From Acinetobacter lwoffii (lineage in GTDB: Bacteria > Pseudomonadota > Gammaproteobacteria > Pseudomonadales > Moraxellaceae): a stretch of 64,000 nt of DNA. The notes under the pieces were generated by a model, which was given only the letters and a program-made list of their open reading frames with translations, ran no database searches and was not told where the DNA came from. Where the stretch lies: assembly GCF_024129355.1 (NCBI RefSeq), contig NZ_JAMXXP010000007.1, forward strand, positions 62,001 through 126,000, written 5' to 3'. The position numbers and the translations under genes are program-made. This document shows, piece by piece, positions 9,093-19,256 of this stretch (positions within the stretch are counted from its first letter, which is position 1; every line of letters begins with the position of its first letter).

Positions 9093-9136
9093 CTGGCGAA
9101 TTGGTGCATACTTTATAATAATAAATAATTCGCCAG
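9093..9136. terminator. long inverted repeat between convergent genes, likely bidirectional terminator
   Basis: Perfect 10-bp arms CTGGCGAATT (9093-9102) and AATTCGCCAG (9127-9136) around a 24-base AT-rich loop. It lies between the MarR stop and the SRAP stop. T-rich tracts follow on both sides, but the loop is longer than usual for an intrinsic terminator. Confidence 0.5.
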
Positions 9137-9142
9137 AGCTTT

Positions 9143-9805
9143 CTAAAAATCAAAAAAGTTCAGTTGTGGACTGACTTTTTTGATTTTTTCTTTTGGTACA
9201 TGTGAGCATTCAAAATCTTCTACCGGAAAGCCCTCTACAAAGCTACGAATATCCGGATGCCTTAGCGTTAGCCATTCTTGCAGTCGCTGCTGTGGAATCA
9301 CAATAACCGAGCGTTTGATATTACCCGGCTCATGAAACTCCTTCATCATGGGATGGTCAATTGCATCCATGGTAATCATACTGGCAGAGCGTACAATTTC
9401 CCCTTGTACCCGAGCAATCTCATACACAGCTGCAATAAAAGTCGCCTGACCATCTTTACGTCTTACACCCCAACGCTGCGGTTTATTGTCAAAATATTTG
9501 GACTCATAAAATTCCGATACCGGAATGACGCCAAAATGACATTTGGCAGTGGCCTCAGCAAAAGTGGGCTTTTGCAGTAAGGTTTCATTTCTGGCGTTAT
9601 AGGTCTTGGTGCCTATAGTTTTGTCTTCTGCCCATTTCGGAATGAGTCCAAAATTCACGGAACGCCATTCCAGTCCTTGAGCGGAATGAAATAAAAGTGG
9701 TGTAGCATAATTGGGATAGACCTCCTCTGGATATTCAAAAGGAATTTCTGGCAATCCCAGGTTATGCAACTGTTCTAAGGTTAAAGGCTTAAAGTTGGCA
9801 CACAT
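9143..9805 (-). CDS. SRAP domain protein (YedK/HMCES type)
   Basis: Binds abasic sites in single-stranded DNA and forms a covalent thiazolidine crosslink through Cys2, shielding the lesion. The protein starts MCANF, so the required cysteine follows the initiator Met. The conserved acidic residue lies in VIPVSEFYES (about residue 100) and the catalytic histidine in the MKEFHEPGNIKRS segment near 160. At 220 residues it matches YedK. The gene stands alone, and I saw no LexA-like site upstream. The name 'SOS response-associated peptidase' is historical. Confidence 0.9.
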   Translation of the reverse strand: MCANFKPLTLEQLHNLGLPEIPFEYPEEVYPNYATPLLFHSAQGLEWRSVNFGLIPKWAEDKTIGTKTYNARNETLLQKPTFAEATAKCHFGVIPVSEFYESKYFDNKPQRWGVRRKDGQATFIAAVYEIARVQGEIVRSASMITMDAIDHPMMKEFHEPGNIKRSVIVIPQQRLQEWLTLRHPDIRSFVEGFPVEDFECSHVPKEKIKKVSPQLNFFDF

Positions 9806-9897
9806 GGTTCATATATGTAAATCATTCGACCATAAGATTATAGCGTGATGCCAAGTCGAAGCCTGTCGTATTTCTATAGTTTTAGGCGCATTGCCTG

Positions 9898-11346
9898 TTA
9901 TGAATTCGGTACAGTCAACCAATGTGTTCGGGTAAACTCCTCAAAAATCCAGCGGCCATTAAAACGACCCAATCCTGAATTTTTTTCGCCGCCAAAGGGT
10001 GCATTTGACTGGTCTGCTACACTAATGCCATTAATATGCGTCATACCAATATCCAGTTGTGCGGCAAAAGCAGTGCCTCGATCGATGTTTGAAGTACATA
10101 CTGCACTGGATAAGCCAAACTCGGTCGCATTGGCTAGGTTTAAAGCATGCGCTTCATCCCGGGCTTTTAAGATAGGTAAAATCGGACCGAAGCTTTCTTG
10201 CTGCGCCAGATCGGAATCTTCCGCGACATCAATAAAAATATGTGGATAGACCAGATTCCCTTCAATTCCTCCTTCATAGACCAGTTGTGCGCCCTGCTCG
10301 CTGCCTGTTTGAATGATCTGTTGATGCTTTTCAACCTGACTCTGGTTAATGATTGGACCAATCACTGTATCTTCCAGATTTGGATCACCCACCGGAATTA
10401 TTTTGATCCGATCCAGGAGCTTATCTACATAAGCATCATGAATAGAGGCATCGACAATGACCCGGTTAGTACTCATGCAAATTTGTCCCTGATGCATAAA
10501 ACGCCCCATCAGCGTTAGTTCAACCGCAAGATCAAGATCGGCATCATCCAGAATGACCAAAGGTGCATTGCCACCCAGTTCAAGTGCCAGACGTTTGATT
10601 CTCGAACTGGCTAGAGCCTTACTGCCAACACTTTTTCCCACTTCGGTGGAGCCGGTAAATGAAATCATTTTCGGCACTGAATGCTCAACAAAATAATCCC
10701 CGATTTCACTGCCAGCACCGGCAACAATATTCAGTGCACCTGCAGGCAAACCTGCCTCTTCAAATAATTTACCAATTAAGGTGCCGCCAGTCACTGGTGT
10801 ATCACTGGCTGGCTTCAGCACAACGGTATTACCACAGGCAATTGCAGTTGCCACTGAACGTAAGGATAAATGAAATGGAAAGTTCCATGGACTAATGACA
10901 GCAATCACGCCTAAGGGCTTGCGCAAAACCATACTTTTACGTGCCGGATCCTTACTTTCCAGCTGTTCTGTTTGGATCCAGTCTGGAAAAGCCAGACTTT
11001 CCTGAATGATGCCCAGAGCAGCATCCACCTCAACGCCGGCTTTAATGCGCGTACTGCCTGATTCAATAATGAGCCAGTCAATGATTTCGTCCCGACGCTG
11101 CTGAATGATCGCGATTAAATTTTGCAGCACTGTTTTACGTACTTCAATGGATTTCAAGCCCCCTTGCTGGAAAGCCTGCTCTGCTGCGGTATAAGCACTG
11201 TCGACATCGACAGAACTGGCAGCTGCCATGCTAAAAATTTCGCTCTGGGTATAGGGGTTGATATTTTTTATTGTTCTGGTTGAAGTACCAGCTTGCCACT
11301 GACCATGAATAAACTGCTGGTCTAAATTTTGATATACCGTTGTCAT
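9898..11346 (-). CDS. NAD(P)-dependent aldehyde dehydrogenase
   Basis: Oxidises an aldehyde to the acid. The fold motifs are all present: SPWNFPFHLSLR for cofactor binding, the FTGSTEVGK turn, general-base Glu256 in LELGGNAP and nucleophile Cys290 in GQICMS. The C-terminal FGGEKNSGLGRF is also typical. The 482-residue length is standard. Sequence flavour is closest to the benzaldehyde/vanillin/salicylaldehyde dehydrogenase branch, but the substrate cannot be fixed from sequence and no aromatic pathway genes are adjacent. The start at 11346 was chosen because GAGGAAA lies 7 bases upstream; the frame extends 10 codons further without a good site. It follows glcB, but a strong terminator separates them. 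Confidence 0.9.
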   Translation of the reverse strand: MTTVYQNLDQQFIHGQWQAGTSTRTIKNINPYTQSEIFSMAAASSVDVDSAYTAAEQAFQQGGLKSIEVRKTVLQNLIAIIQQRRDEIIDWLIIESGSTRIKAGVEVDAALGIIQESLAFPDWIQTEQLESKDPARKSMVLRKPLGVIAVISPWNFPFHLSLRSVATAIACGNTVVLKPASDTPVTGGTLIGKLFEEAGLPAGALNIVAGAGSEIGDYFVEHSVPKMISFTGSTEVGKSVGSKALASSRIKRLALELGGNAPLVILDDADLDLAVELTLMGRFMHQGQICMSTNRVIVDASIHDAYVDKLLDRIKIIPVGDPNLEDTVIGPIINQSQVEKHQQIIQTGSEQGAQLVYEGGIEGNLVYPHIFIDVAEDSDLAQQESFGPILPILKARDEAHALNLANATEFGLSSAVCTSNIDRGTAFAAQLDIGMTHINGISVADQSNAPFGGEKNSGLGRFNGRWIFEEFTRTHWLTVPNS

Positions 11347-11435
11347 TTTATTGTTTCCTCGCATGCTTTGCCCCACTTTAAAAGTTCGGCTGGAAAATTT
11401 CTAGTCAGAACGACAGCGGCTTACCATTAGACAAT

Positions 11436-11462
11436 AAAAAAGCCTCCGAAGAGGCTTTTTAA
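11436..11462 (-). terminator. rho-independent terminator of glcB
   Basis: AAAAAGCCTC-TTCG-GAGGCTTTTTT on the minus strand, 10-bp stem with TTCG loop and T run, about 12 bases after the glcB stop at 11474. Confidence 0.92.
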
Positions 11463-11473
11463 GCTAGACAGGA

Positions 11474-13639
11474 TTAATCACCTTTATAACCTTTTAACTT
11501 TAAACGCGCTGCATGTAGAAGCGGCTCAGTATAACCTGATGGCTGCTCACCACCTTTAAAGATCAGGTCAGATGCTGCCTGGAATGCAATATTGTTGGCA
11601 AAGTCAGCAGACATTGGCGTATACAGTGGATCATTGGTATTTTGCTCATCCACAATTTTCGCCATACGTTGCATGACTTCTTCTACTTGCTCACGACTTA
11701 CGATACCGTGACGCAACCAGTTCGCAACGTGTTGTGAAGAAATACGTAGAGTTGCACGGTCTTCCATTAAACCGACATCATTGATGTCTGGCACTTTAGA
11801 ACAACCTACACCCAAATCTACCCAACGAACGACATAACCCAAGATACCTTGACAGTTATTTTCGAGTTCTTTGGTTTTTTCTTCTTCAGACCAGTTAGTG
11901 TCTTTCGCCAATGGCGGTGTCAACAAATCATCTAGAGATAAAGGCTGAGTCGACAATAGTTCTTGCTGACGGTCTGCAACATTAATCTGGTGATAGTGAA
12001 TCGCGTGGATCACCGCACCTGTAGGTGATGGAACCCATGCACAGCTCGCACCCGCTTCAGGATGTTCAGTTTTGGTTTTGTACATGTCAAGCAGCATGTC
12101 TGGCTTTGGCCACATGCCTTTACCGATTTGTGCTTTGCCACGTAAACCTGCTTGCAGACCGATCATCACGTTACGGTTTTCATAAGCCGGGAACCAGATT
12201 TGGCCTTTTACTTCGCCTTTACGAACGAATGGACCAGCTTCCATAAAGGTATGGATTTCATCACCGGTACGGTCCATGAAACCTGTATTGATGAAGATAG
12301 TACGATCTTTGGCTTGTGCAATACAGTTCTTCAAGTTCACAGAAGTACGGCGTTCTTCATCCATGATCCCGATTTTTAAAGTTTTTGCAGGTAAGCCAAG
12401 TGCCTGTTCGGCACGTTCAAACAATTCAACGGCAAATGCCACTTCTTCAGGACCATGCATTTTCGGCTTAACGATATACATTGAACCTTGACGCGAGTTC
12501 TTGATCGTGTTTTCACCTTTGATGTCTGCAAAAGACAACAATGGCGTAACCAATGCATCCATGATGCCTTCATAGATTTCTGCGCCATCTACCAGAATCG
12601 CAGGGTTTGTCATTAAATGACCAACATTACGCAGCAACATCAATGAACGGCCGTGAACTTTAGTTTCACCACCTTCTACATTTTTGAAAGTACGGTCTTC
12701 ATTCAGTTTACGGGTAACAGTTTTACCGTTTTTCTCAATAGACTCTTCTAAAGTACCTTTCATCAGGCCTAACCAGTTACGGTAGCCTTCTACTTTCTCT
12801 TCAGCATCAACAGCTGCAATCGAGTCTTCCAAGTCCTGAATGGTCGTAACCGCAGCTTCAAGAACTACATCTTTTACACCAGCGGCATCAGTTTGGCCAA
12901 TCGGGCTGCTGGCATCAATTTGCACAATAGCGTGCAGGCCATTATTTTTAAATACGATTTCAGTCGGTGCTGAAGCTTCGCCATTGTAGCCAACGAATTT
13001 AGCTGCATCTGCCACAGTTGTTTTTGAACCGTCTTTTAGGGTAACAACCAGTGCATTAGCTTCAACTGCGTATTGAGTTGCATCTGCATGCGAACCTTGT
13101 GCCAATGGGAAAGTTTCGTCGAGGAAATTCTTTGCAAATGCGACAACTTTTTCACCACGTTTCGGGTTATAGCCTTTGCCTTTTTCCGCGCCATCTTCTT
13201 CAGAGATGACATCGAAGCCATAAAGTGCATCGTACAAAGAACCCCAACGTGCGTTTGCAGCGTTCAGGCAGTAACGTGCATTACGTACCGGTACCACCAA
13301 CTGTGGACCTGCCAGTACTGCAATCTCTTCGTCTACATTTTCAGTGCTGATTTGAAAATCTTCTACTTCTGGTAACAAGTAGCCAATTTCAGTCAAGAAA
13401 GCTTTGTAAGCTTGTAATTCAAATGTGTTATTGCGGTGCCATTCATCAATTTTCGCCTGAATGTCATCACGCTTAGCCAAAAGTGCTTTATTTTTAGGGC
13501 TAAGATCAACAACGACTTGTTCAAAGTTTTTCCAGTATGTTTCGCTGTCTAAACCAGAACCTGGTAGTGCTTCATTTTCGATGAAATCGTAAAGTTCTTT
13601 AGCAATCGCTAACTTGCCTTTTTGAATACGTGCAGTCAT
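11474..13639 (-). CDS. glcB: malate synthase G
   Basis: Condenses glyoxylate with acetyl-CoA to malate, the second step of the glyoxylate shunt, needed for growth on acetate, fatty acids or alkanes. The 721-residue length identifies the G isoform rather than the shorter A form. Characteristic segments include [18 protein letters not shown] with the active-site acidic region, the [16 protein letters not shown] motif, and the [21 protein letters not shown] region. A CAGGAAAG ribosome site precedes the ATG. No isocitrate lyase lies in the window. It is a single-gene unit with a 366-bp upstream region and a strong terminator. Confidence 0.96.
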   Translation of the reverse strand: MTARIQKGKLAIAKELYDFIENEALPGSGLDSETYWKNFEQVVVDLSPKNKALLAKRDDIQAKIDEWHRNNTFELQAYKAFLTEIGYLLPEVEDFQISTENVDEEIAVLAGPQLVVPVRNARYCLNAANARWGSLYDALYGFDVISEEDGAEKGKGYNPKRGEKVVAFAKNFLDETFPLAQGSHADATQYAVEANALVVTLKDGSKTTVADAAKFVGYNGEASAPTEIVFKNNGLHAIVQIDASSPIGQTDAAGVKDVVLEAAVTTIQDLEDSIAAVDAEEKVEGYRNWLGLMKGTLEESIEKNGKTVTRKLNEDRTFKNVEGGETKVHGRSLMLLRNVGHLMTNPAILVDGAEIYEGIMDALVTPLLSFADIKGENTIKNSRQGSMYIVKPKMHGPEEVAFAVELFERAEQALGLPAKTLKIGIMDEERRTSVNLKNCIAQAKDRTIFINTGFMDRTGDEIHTFMEAGPFVRKGEVKGQIWFPAYENRNVMIGLQAGLRGKAQIGKGMWPKPDMLLDMYKTKTEHPEAGASCAWVPSPTGAVIHAIHYHQINVADRQQELLSTQPLSLDDLLTPPLAKDTNWSEEEKTKELENNCQGILGYVVRWVDLGVGCSKVPDINDVGLMEDRATLRISSQHVANWLRHGIVSREQVEEVMQRMAKIVDEQNTNDPLYTPMSADFANNIAFQAASDLIFKGGEQPSGYTEPLLHAARLKLKGYKGD

Positions 13640-14005
13640 TGTCTTTCCTGATATTGCTACTTTTTATACAAGAGATTCTAGTATACCGATTAAAATCTAG
13701 CTGAATAGTATTATCACATTGCTAAATACTGAGCATTTTTTCCAATATGAATACCCTCATAAACATATTTGATCTTTGTCAGTTGCAAATAGATATCATT
13801 CTGCTAAATACCTTAATGACAGTGTATAAAGTTTTCGAAATGTAGAAATTAGACTTAAGTTCAGATTTTCGAGTAAAAATTATGCATTCTAATTATACAC
13901 GATCATATTTAGATCAAGATTAAGCCATGTTTGATCAGGCTTGTCGATAATTTAAGTACCTATTTTTATAAAAAAAGCGCCAGTAAATAACCAGCGCTTT
14001 TATTC
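13640..14005. other. intergenic region upstream of glcB
   Basis: AT-rich. It holds the zapE terminator at the right end and presumably the glcB promoter. A minus-strand TATAAT (13892-13897) could be a -10 box giving a leader of about 245 bases; a second TATACT lies near 13680. No gene or structured RNA recognised. Confidence 0.4.
13970..14001 (-). terminator. rho-independent terminator of zapE
   Basis: Minus-strand AGCGCTGG pairs with CTGGCGCT (two G-T pairs) and is followed by seven Ts, directly after the zapE stop at 14006. Confidence 0.85.
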
Positions 14006-15157
14006 TTACTCTCCGTTCACGGAGGCGATTTTCTCAATCTGGCGATGTTCAGAATTCAGGTATTCATCCGACTGCATTTCCAGCAAACGGGAACGGGTCC
14101 GTTCAATTTCAAAGGCGAGTTTCTCACCTTGATAAATATCCACGATATTATCTTCCGAGGTTAAGAGTAACTTGACGCCGCGGTCATAAAATTCATCGAC
14201 CAGATAAATAAAACGGCGTGTTCCATCATTCAGAAAATCGGTCAGGTGCGGCACATTACTCACCAAAACCGTATTATAAATATTGGCGATTTCAATAAAA
14301 TCAGCTGGACTGCGGGGCTTTAAACACAGTTCAGAAAACTCGCACCACAACACATCTTCAGTATGTGACACGGTTTCAACAATACGGTTGTTAATAATAA
14401 TCGGCTCTTCAGAACAGGTCTGAGTCTGGGTCAAAGCACTAAAACGTTGAGCAATCCAGTTTTTATGATCATGGGTTAATGGGAATTTAAACAGTTGTGC
14501 CTGTTTTAGAACCCGTAGACGGTAATCGACTCCGGCATCGACATTTAAGACCACACAGTTTTTCTTGACCAGTTCGATGGTAGGCATAAAACGGTCACGG
14601 TGAATGCCGTTCTTATATAAACCGTCCGGTGCGATATTCGAAGTAGCAACCAAAGTAATACCGCGTTCAAATAGCTTCTGGAACAGATCGCTCAGAATCA
14701 TCGCATCCGTTACGTTGGATACAAAAAATTCATCAAAACAGATGATGACCGCTTCTTTATAAATCCGATCCGCCACGATATCTAGCGGATTACGCTGTCC
14801 GGATAATTTGTTTAACTCACGATGCACATGCTGCATAAAATGGTGAAAATGCATCCGGGTTTTACGGCGAAATGGAATCGAATCGTAAAACTGATCCATG
14901 AGCCAGGTTTTGCCACGTCCTACTCCGCCCCACATATAGACGCCTTTGGGAGACGTCTGACGACGAAAACGGCGAAATGCTTTTTTCGATGCCTTAAAAC
15001 GCTGAATCAATTCCAGCCAGACACGATTCAGTTCATGTACTGCCATTGCCTGTGCTTCATCAGGCATAAACTGTCCTGAAGAGATCGCTTGCGCATAACG
15101 TTCTGCAGGAGAAATCGGACTAAAAGCGGTGCTGTGCTGTGAATTAAAATCGGACAT
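14006..15157 (-). CDS. zapE: cell division protein ZapE (AFG1-like ATPase)
   Basis: AAA+ family ATPase that associates with the FtsZ ring, especially under low-oxygen or stress conditions in E. coli. Walker A is GGVGRGKT at residues 77-84, Walker B FDEF at 141-144, and a sensor-type VATSNIAP follows around 170-180. The 383-residue length matches E. coli ZapE (375). The N-terminal basic segment RRFRRQ precedes the P-loop as in the family. Single gene with its own terminator, upstream of glcB on the same strand but separated from it. Confidence 0.92.
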   Translation of the reverse strand: MSDFNSQHSTAFSPISPAERYAQAISSGQFMPDEAQAMAVHELNRVWLELIQRFKASKKAFRRFRRQTSPKGVYMWGGVGRGKTWLMDQFYDSIPFRRKTRMHFHHFMQHVHRELNKLSGQRNPLDIVADRIYKEAVIICFDEFFVSNVTDAMILSDLFQKLFERGITLVATSNIAPDGLYKNGIHRDRFMPTIELVKKNCVVLNVDAGVDYRLRVLKQAQLFKFPLTHDHKNWIAQRFSALTQTQTCSEEPIIINNRIVETVSHTEDVLWCEFSELCLKPRSPADFIEIANIYNTVLVSNVPHLTDFLNDGTRRFIYLVDEFYDRGVKLLLTSEDNIVDIYQGEKLAFEIERTRSRLLEMQSDEYLNSEHRQIEKIASVNGE

Positions 15158-15241
15158 AGAATTTCGTACTATTTGGGATCAATTTAATTATAGCGGAGTT
15201 TAATCAACACGCTATAACACTTTGGCATAAACAAACTTAGG

Positions 15242-16255
15242 CTATTTTATATATTGCCGAGGACTTTGCCCAAACCAGCGTTTAAAGGCATGGTTAAAAG
15301 CGGCCGGCTCGGAATAGCCTAATAATTCTGCAACCATTTCAATCGAATACTGTTTGTATTCAATTAATCGCAAAGCTTTATCTTTAATAATTTCTTCGCG
15401 AATCTGCTTATAACTGGTATCACACTGCTGTAACTGATGCCGCAAGGTTCGTTCCGGGATATTCAGTGCTTGTGCTGTTTCAGCCATGCTCGGCATCAGG
15501 CCGCTTTGAATTTCCAGATAATCCTGCACGCGCTGCACCACAGTCGGCGTCTGCTCATCCTGTTGCAAACGTTCCAGTTCAGCCAGACATTTGGCTTCAT
15601 AGACAGCAAAAGTCACCGCATCCGCAGAGGGAATTTTAATATCCAGAACCGCATCATCAAACCAGAATGCTGCCCGAGATGCATCAAACTGTACCTGTGT
15701 TCCATAATAATCATGGTAGACCTTTAAGGTATTCAGATCTTCTGGATAGGCAAATGGCAACTCGATCCGCAAATCAGGTTTGGATAAGCCCATCAATTTG
15801 TAAATTTCCCGGATAAACTTAAACGTCCCGGAAATCTCCGCCTGTGCCAGCAGCCTTCCCAAATGATCATCCTGCTGCTTGGCTCGATAACACAGCGCGC
15901 TATGATGCTCGCTTTGCTGCAAGGCCAACTGACCGGTCAAATGCGTCAACTGCTGAAAACGGATCACCTGATTCAGTGCATCACGTACCGTAGGACTGGT
16001 CACCAGCAACATGAGTAAGGGACCATAACCTGCCAAAGCATAATGCTGGCCAATCAATAATCCCTGTTCAGGCGGGATTTCCTGTCCGACCACCTTAAGC
16101 ACATCATGTTCCAGACTGGGGTGAATCACCGAGCTCGGATCAAAGGCATCTACACGCAGCCCAATGTTTTGCAGTTTCTGATCGACCTCCATGCCAGCCT
16201 TACGCATCCCTTGAATCAAATACATCAGACTGAGAACAGAACGTTTCATAACCAT
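15242..16255 (-). CDS. AraC-family transcriptional regulator
   Basis: 337-residue regulator. The N-terminal two thirds is the 'Arabinose_binding/OruR-like' ligand domain (SVIHPSLEHDVL, GYGPLLMLLVTSPTVRDAL). The last 100 residues are the double helix-turn-helix DNA-binding domain ending in the hallmark AELLGYSEPAAFNHAFKRWFGQSPRQYIK region. It is transcribed divergently from the flavin monooxygenase across 138 bp, the usual layout when such a regulator activates its neighbour. Inducer unknown. Since the monooxygenase carries a premature stop, the regulator may have lost its main target. Confidence 0.9.
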   Translation of the reverse strand: MVMKRSVLSLMYLIQGMRKAGMEVDQKLQNIGLRVDAFDPSSVIHPSLEHDVLKVVGQEIPPEQGLLIGQHYALAGYGPLLMLLVTSPTVRDALNQVIRFQQLTHLTGQLALQQSEHHSALCYRAKQQDDHLGRLLAQAEISGTFKFIREIYKLMGLSKPDLRIELPFAYPEDLNTLKVYHDYYGTQVQFDASRAAFWFDDAVLDIKIPSADAVTFAVYEAKCLAELERLQQDEQTPTVVQRVQDYLEIQSGLMPSMAETAQALNIPERTLRHQLQQCDTSYKQIREEIIKDKALRLIEYKQYSIEMVAELLGYSEPAAFNHAFKRWFGQSPRQYIK

Positions 16256-16393
16256 ACAAATACAATGTGATTGCTCTAGTTGTACTATAAAAATAATGTG
16301 TCGGCTATTGCCGATTAGATCAATTTTCTATCTAATCATCAAGGAGCGAATTACGATAAATATCCAACATTAAAATAAGTAAGGAATGTACTG

Positions 16394-17890
16394 ATGCTAG
16401 ATCATGCCACCGCTACACGTTCCCATCCCCATACCAAAGTTGCCATTATTTGAGCAGGTTTCGGTGGTATCGCCATGGCATTACGTTTACAACAGCATGG
16501 TATTTATGATTTTATTATTCTTGAAAAAGGTAGAAATTTTGGCGGAACCTGGCGGGACAATCAGTACCCTGGAGCAGCCTGTGATGTGCAATCACATTTA
16601 TATTCCTTGTCATTTGCACCGAAAAGCAATTGGTCCAAACGTTATGCGGAAGCACCCGAGATATTTTCTTATATTCAGGATCTGGTGACCGGTTATAACC
16701 TGCGTGCTTTTTGCCGTTTAAATACCGAGGTACTAGCAGCACATTACCAGGCAGACCACTGTCTATGGCAATTACAGCTTCAGGATCAAAGTATCCTTGA
16801 AGCCCAGTTTGTTATCTTCGCTTCCGGGCCTTTACATATTCCGCAGATTCCACATATTCCAGGTATTGAGAAATTCCAAGGCAAAGTCTTTCATTCTGCG
16901 CAATGGGATCGCGCTTATGATCTGACTGGCAAAAATGTCGCATCGATTGGGACAGGTGGCAGTGCCATTCAATATATTCCGGAAATTGCCCCGCAATGCA
17001 AACATCTGTATGTCATGCAACGTACTGCGGCTTGGGTCATTCCTCGTGATGAACGTGCCTACCCGAATCTTGAAAAGAAACTCTTTAAAAAATATGACTG
17101 GTTTAGAAAGCCACATCGTGCCCGCCTGTATTGGTCAAATGAATCGCGTGTCGTACCGATTGTCAAACCGGGCATTATGAAATTCACCCAAAAACTGGCA
17201 GAACTGCTGATTAAATATGAGGTTAAAAATCCTGAATTAGCCAAAAAACTGACTCCCGATTACATCATGGGCTGTAAACGCATTCTGGTCTCGAATAAAT
17301 ACTTCCCAACGTTTAATCGCCATAATGTGGAACTGGTAACCGAGAAGATTCAGGAACTGACTGAACACAGTATCATTACACAAGATGGAAAAGAGCGGCC
17401 GATTGACTGTCTGATTTATGGTACCGGATTCATTACTGATCCACATATCTATATGAAGAATTTTCAATGTACCGGGCTCGATGGCATAGAACTGAATGAA
17501 GTCTGGAAACAAGGCGCTGAAAGTTATTATGGAATTTGCGTGAAAGACTTTCCAAACCTGTTTCAGTTATTGGGCCCAAATACCTTATTGGCACATAACT
17601 CTGTGATTTTTATGATTGAGGCACAAGTCGAATATATTTTGCAATTGATGCAACTGGTCGATCAATCCCAAAGTGATGCCATCATGGTCAAAGACCAGGC
17701 ACAGGATACATTTAATCAGCAGGTGCAACATATGTTTGAAAAGACTGTGTGGCAATCTGGCTGTGTCAGCTGGTATCAACAGGAAGGCGGCAAGAACTTT
17801 GCCTTATGGCCAACTTATACCTGGAAATACTGGCTCAAAACAAAAAAACCAAATGTCGCAGATTATCGATTATTGAATAAAGTCGCCTAA
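16394..17890 (+). pseudogene. flavin-containing (Baeyer-Villiger type) monooxygenase, broken by a premature TGA
   Basis: From the ATG at 16394 (AAGGA ribosome site) codon 20 is TGA (16451-16453), exactly where the first glycine of the FAD-binding GxGxxG motif belongs: VAII-stop-AGFGGIAMAL. A single G-to-T change from GGA would produce it. After the stop the frame stays open to 17890. It retains the Baeyer-Villiger fingerprint FQGKVFHSAQWD, the NADPH Rossmann motif GTGGSA and a full-length C-terminus, 498 codons in all. The next ATG (16475) has no ribosome site and would give a protein without the dinucleotide motif. Either a recent inactivating mutation or a sequence error. The intact enzyme would insert oxygen into ketones or hydroxylate lipophilic substrates. 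Confidence 0.85.
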
Positions 17891-17958
17891 AAGCTTTTTA
17901 CCATCTGACATCAAGCGGTGGCATAATTTATAGGTAATTTTTTCACTCCATTAAATTT

Positions 17959-18867
17959 ATGCAATCGCTTTGGCTTATCTTTCAGCTTCTATTCTGTCTA
18001 GCATTCGGTTTTGCCATGGCAAAACGAATTCCGCTTTCGATTATTAAAATCTGTTTCAAGCTATTGCCCTATTTTAGCTATGTTTTATTGATTGCAATTG
18101 CCTTTGAATTTTCACAATTGGTAGATGAATTGCAGCATCCTCTCCAGATTTTGAGTACGTCGATCAGCATTGCCTTTCTGACCTCGCTCGGTGCTTTTGC
18201 ATTTTGTTATCTACTATTTAAATGGGCAGGTTATCTTCCGAGTTCCGGTCGGGTATCCGTCGACCTGGTGCTTAAATCCCTACTGAACATGAGCTATGCC
18301 TTTTTGGCTCTCGCAGGCGGATATTGTTTACATACGGGCTTGAATCTATTTGATCTATCCGTGCAAATCAGCACCTGGCATTTGTTGCTGGTATTTATGT
18401 TCATGATTGGCCTGGATCTGGCTTATTCACCTTTAGATCGTTCCTGGTTAAATTTTAAAATTCTCTTAGTTCCGATTGGTTGTATTTTTGGTTCATTATT
18501 TGCAGTCATGCTTTATTCATTCTGGAATACAGACATCAGTCTAAAAGATTTGATCATGCTGTCACAAGGCTATGGATTTTACTCAATGTCAGGTGTTGTC
18601 GTAACAGAACTCAGAAATGCAGAACTCGGCAGTATCGCGCTAATGAATGACCTGTTTAGAGAAATTTTTGCCATCTTACTCATGTATTGTATGGGCTGGA
18701 GATACCCAAGATCCGCCATTTCCGCAGCGGGTGCAACTGCGATGGATGTGACTCTACCGATGGTTAAACAGGCCTGTGGGCATGATTTTATTCCACATGC
18801 CATGGTCAGTGGTTTTATTTTGTCACTGTTAGCACCAGTCATGGTGAGTGTACTGGCAGCGATTTAA
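17959..18867 (+). CDS. LysO-family lysine exporter
   Basis: Integral inner-membrane protein of 302 residues with about eight hydrophobic helices, beginning MQSLWLIFQLLFCLAFGFAM. The layout resembles E. coli LysO (YbjE, formerly DUF340), which exports L-lysine: a glycine-rich GYGFYSMSGVVVTELRNAELGSIALMNDLFREI segment and the late RSAISAAGATAMDVTLPMV segment contain the acidic and small residues conserved in that family. It lies 68 bases after the monooxygenase on the same strand and could share its promoter. The substrate is inferred from the family. Confidence 0.8.
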   Translation: MQSLWLIFQLLFCLAFGFAMAKRIPLSIIKICFKLLPYFSYVLLIAIAFEFSQLVDELQHPLQILSTSISIAFLTSLGAFAFCYLLFKWAGYLPSSGRVSVDLVLKSLLNMSYAFLALAGGYCLHTGLNLFDLSVQISTWHLLLVFMFMIGLDLAYSPLDRSWLNFKILLVPIGCIFGSLFAVMLYSFWNTDISLKDLIMLSQGYGFYSMSGVVVTELRNAELGSIALMNDLFREIFAILLMYCMGWRYPRSAISAAGATAMDVTLPMVKQACGHDFIPHAMVSGFILSLLAPVMVSVLAAI

Positions 18868-18989
18868 TTACTTTATCACTTTCTCAATCTCACTAAATTC
18901 CTCTTTTATAAAGAGGAACTCTCCTCCCTGATTCAGTTTAAAAGCAGAATTTTAAAACGAAGCACAAGCAAGTAGGCCGAGCGGGCTGA

Positions 18990-19220
18990 CTAAAAACTTA
19001 AATCAATATCACTTAAGGCATCGCCTACTGTTTCAATAACATCCGAAGCAAGACTGATGGCATCAGATGCCAAACTGACCACATCGATCCCCGCTGTCCG
19101 ATTTGCTGAGCTTGCCTGCTGTTGTTGCTATTCTTGTTGCTTAAGCTGTTCTGCCTGTTGAATATTTTGAATCACGTCATTCTGTACTTTTTCTAATTGT
19201 GGTTCAGATGAAGTCATCAT
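18990..19220 (-). pseudogene. small glutamine-rich protein gene interrupted by TAG
   Basis: An AAGGA ribosome site and ATG-ATG start (19220/19217) open a 76-codon frame: charged helical N-terminus ending in EQLKQQE, TAG at codon 31 (19130-19128), then QQQQASSAN and a low-complexity, amphipathic tail (VVSLASDAISLASDVIETVGDALSDI). The TAG sits within a run of CAA/CAG glutamine codons, so one C-to-T change explains it. The reading frame and composition continue smoothly on both sides. I know no family; the protein resembles small Acinetobacter hypothetical proteins with helical repeats. It may be a real gene that decayed, or one with readthrough. Confidence 0.5.
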
Positions 19221-19256
19221 TTTTCCTTTTTATTTTATAACCATTTTTTCAATATA

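Noticed and set aside
12025-13375. Plus-strand and shifted frames within glcB
   Set aside because: They overlap a full-length malate synthase and show no start signals or family features.
13680-13960. tRNA or small RNA in the glcB upstream region
   Set aside because: No cloverleaf or stable structure with a terminator of its own apart from that of zapE.
16451-16453. Selenocysteine at the in-frame TGA of the monooxygenase
   Set aside because: The position is a structural glycine, not a redox site, and no SECIS-like hairpin was seen just after it.
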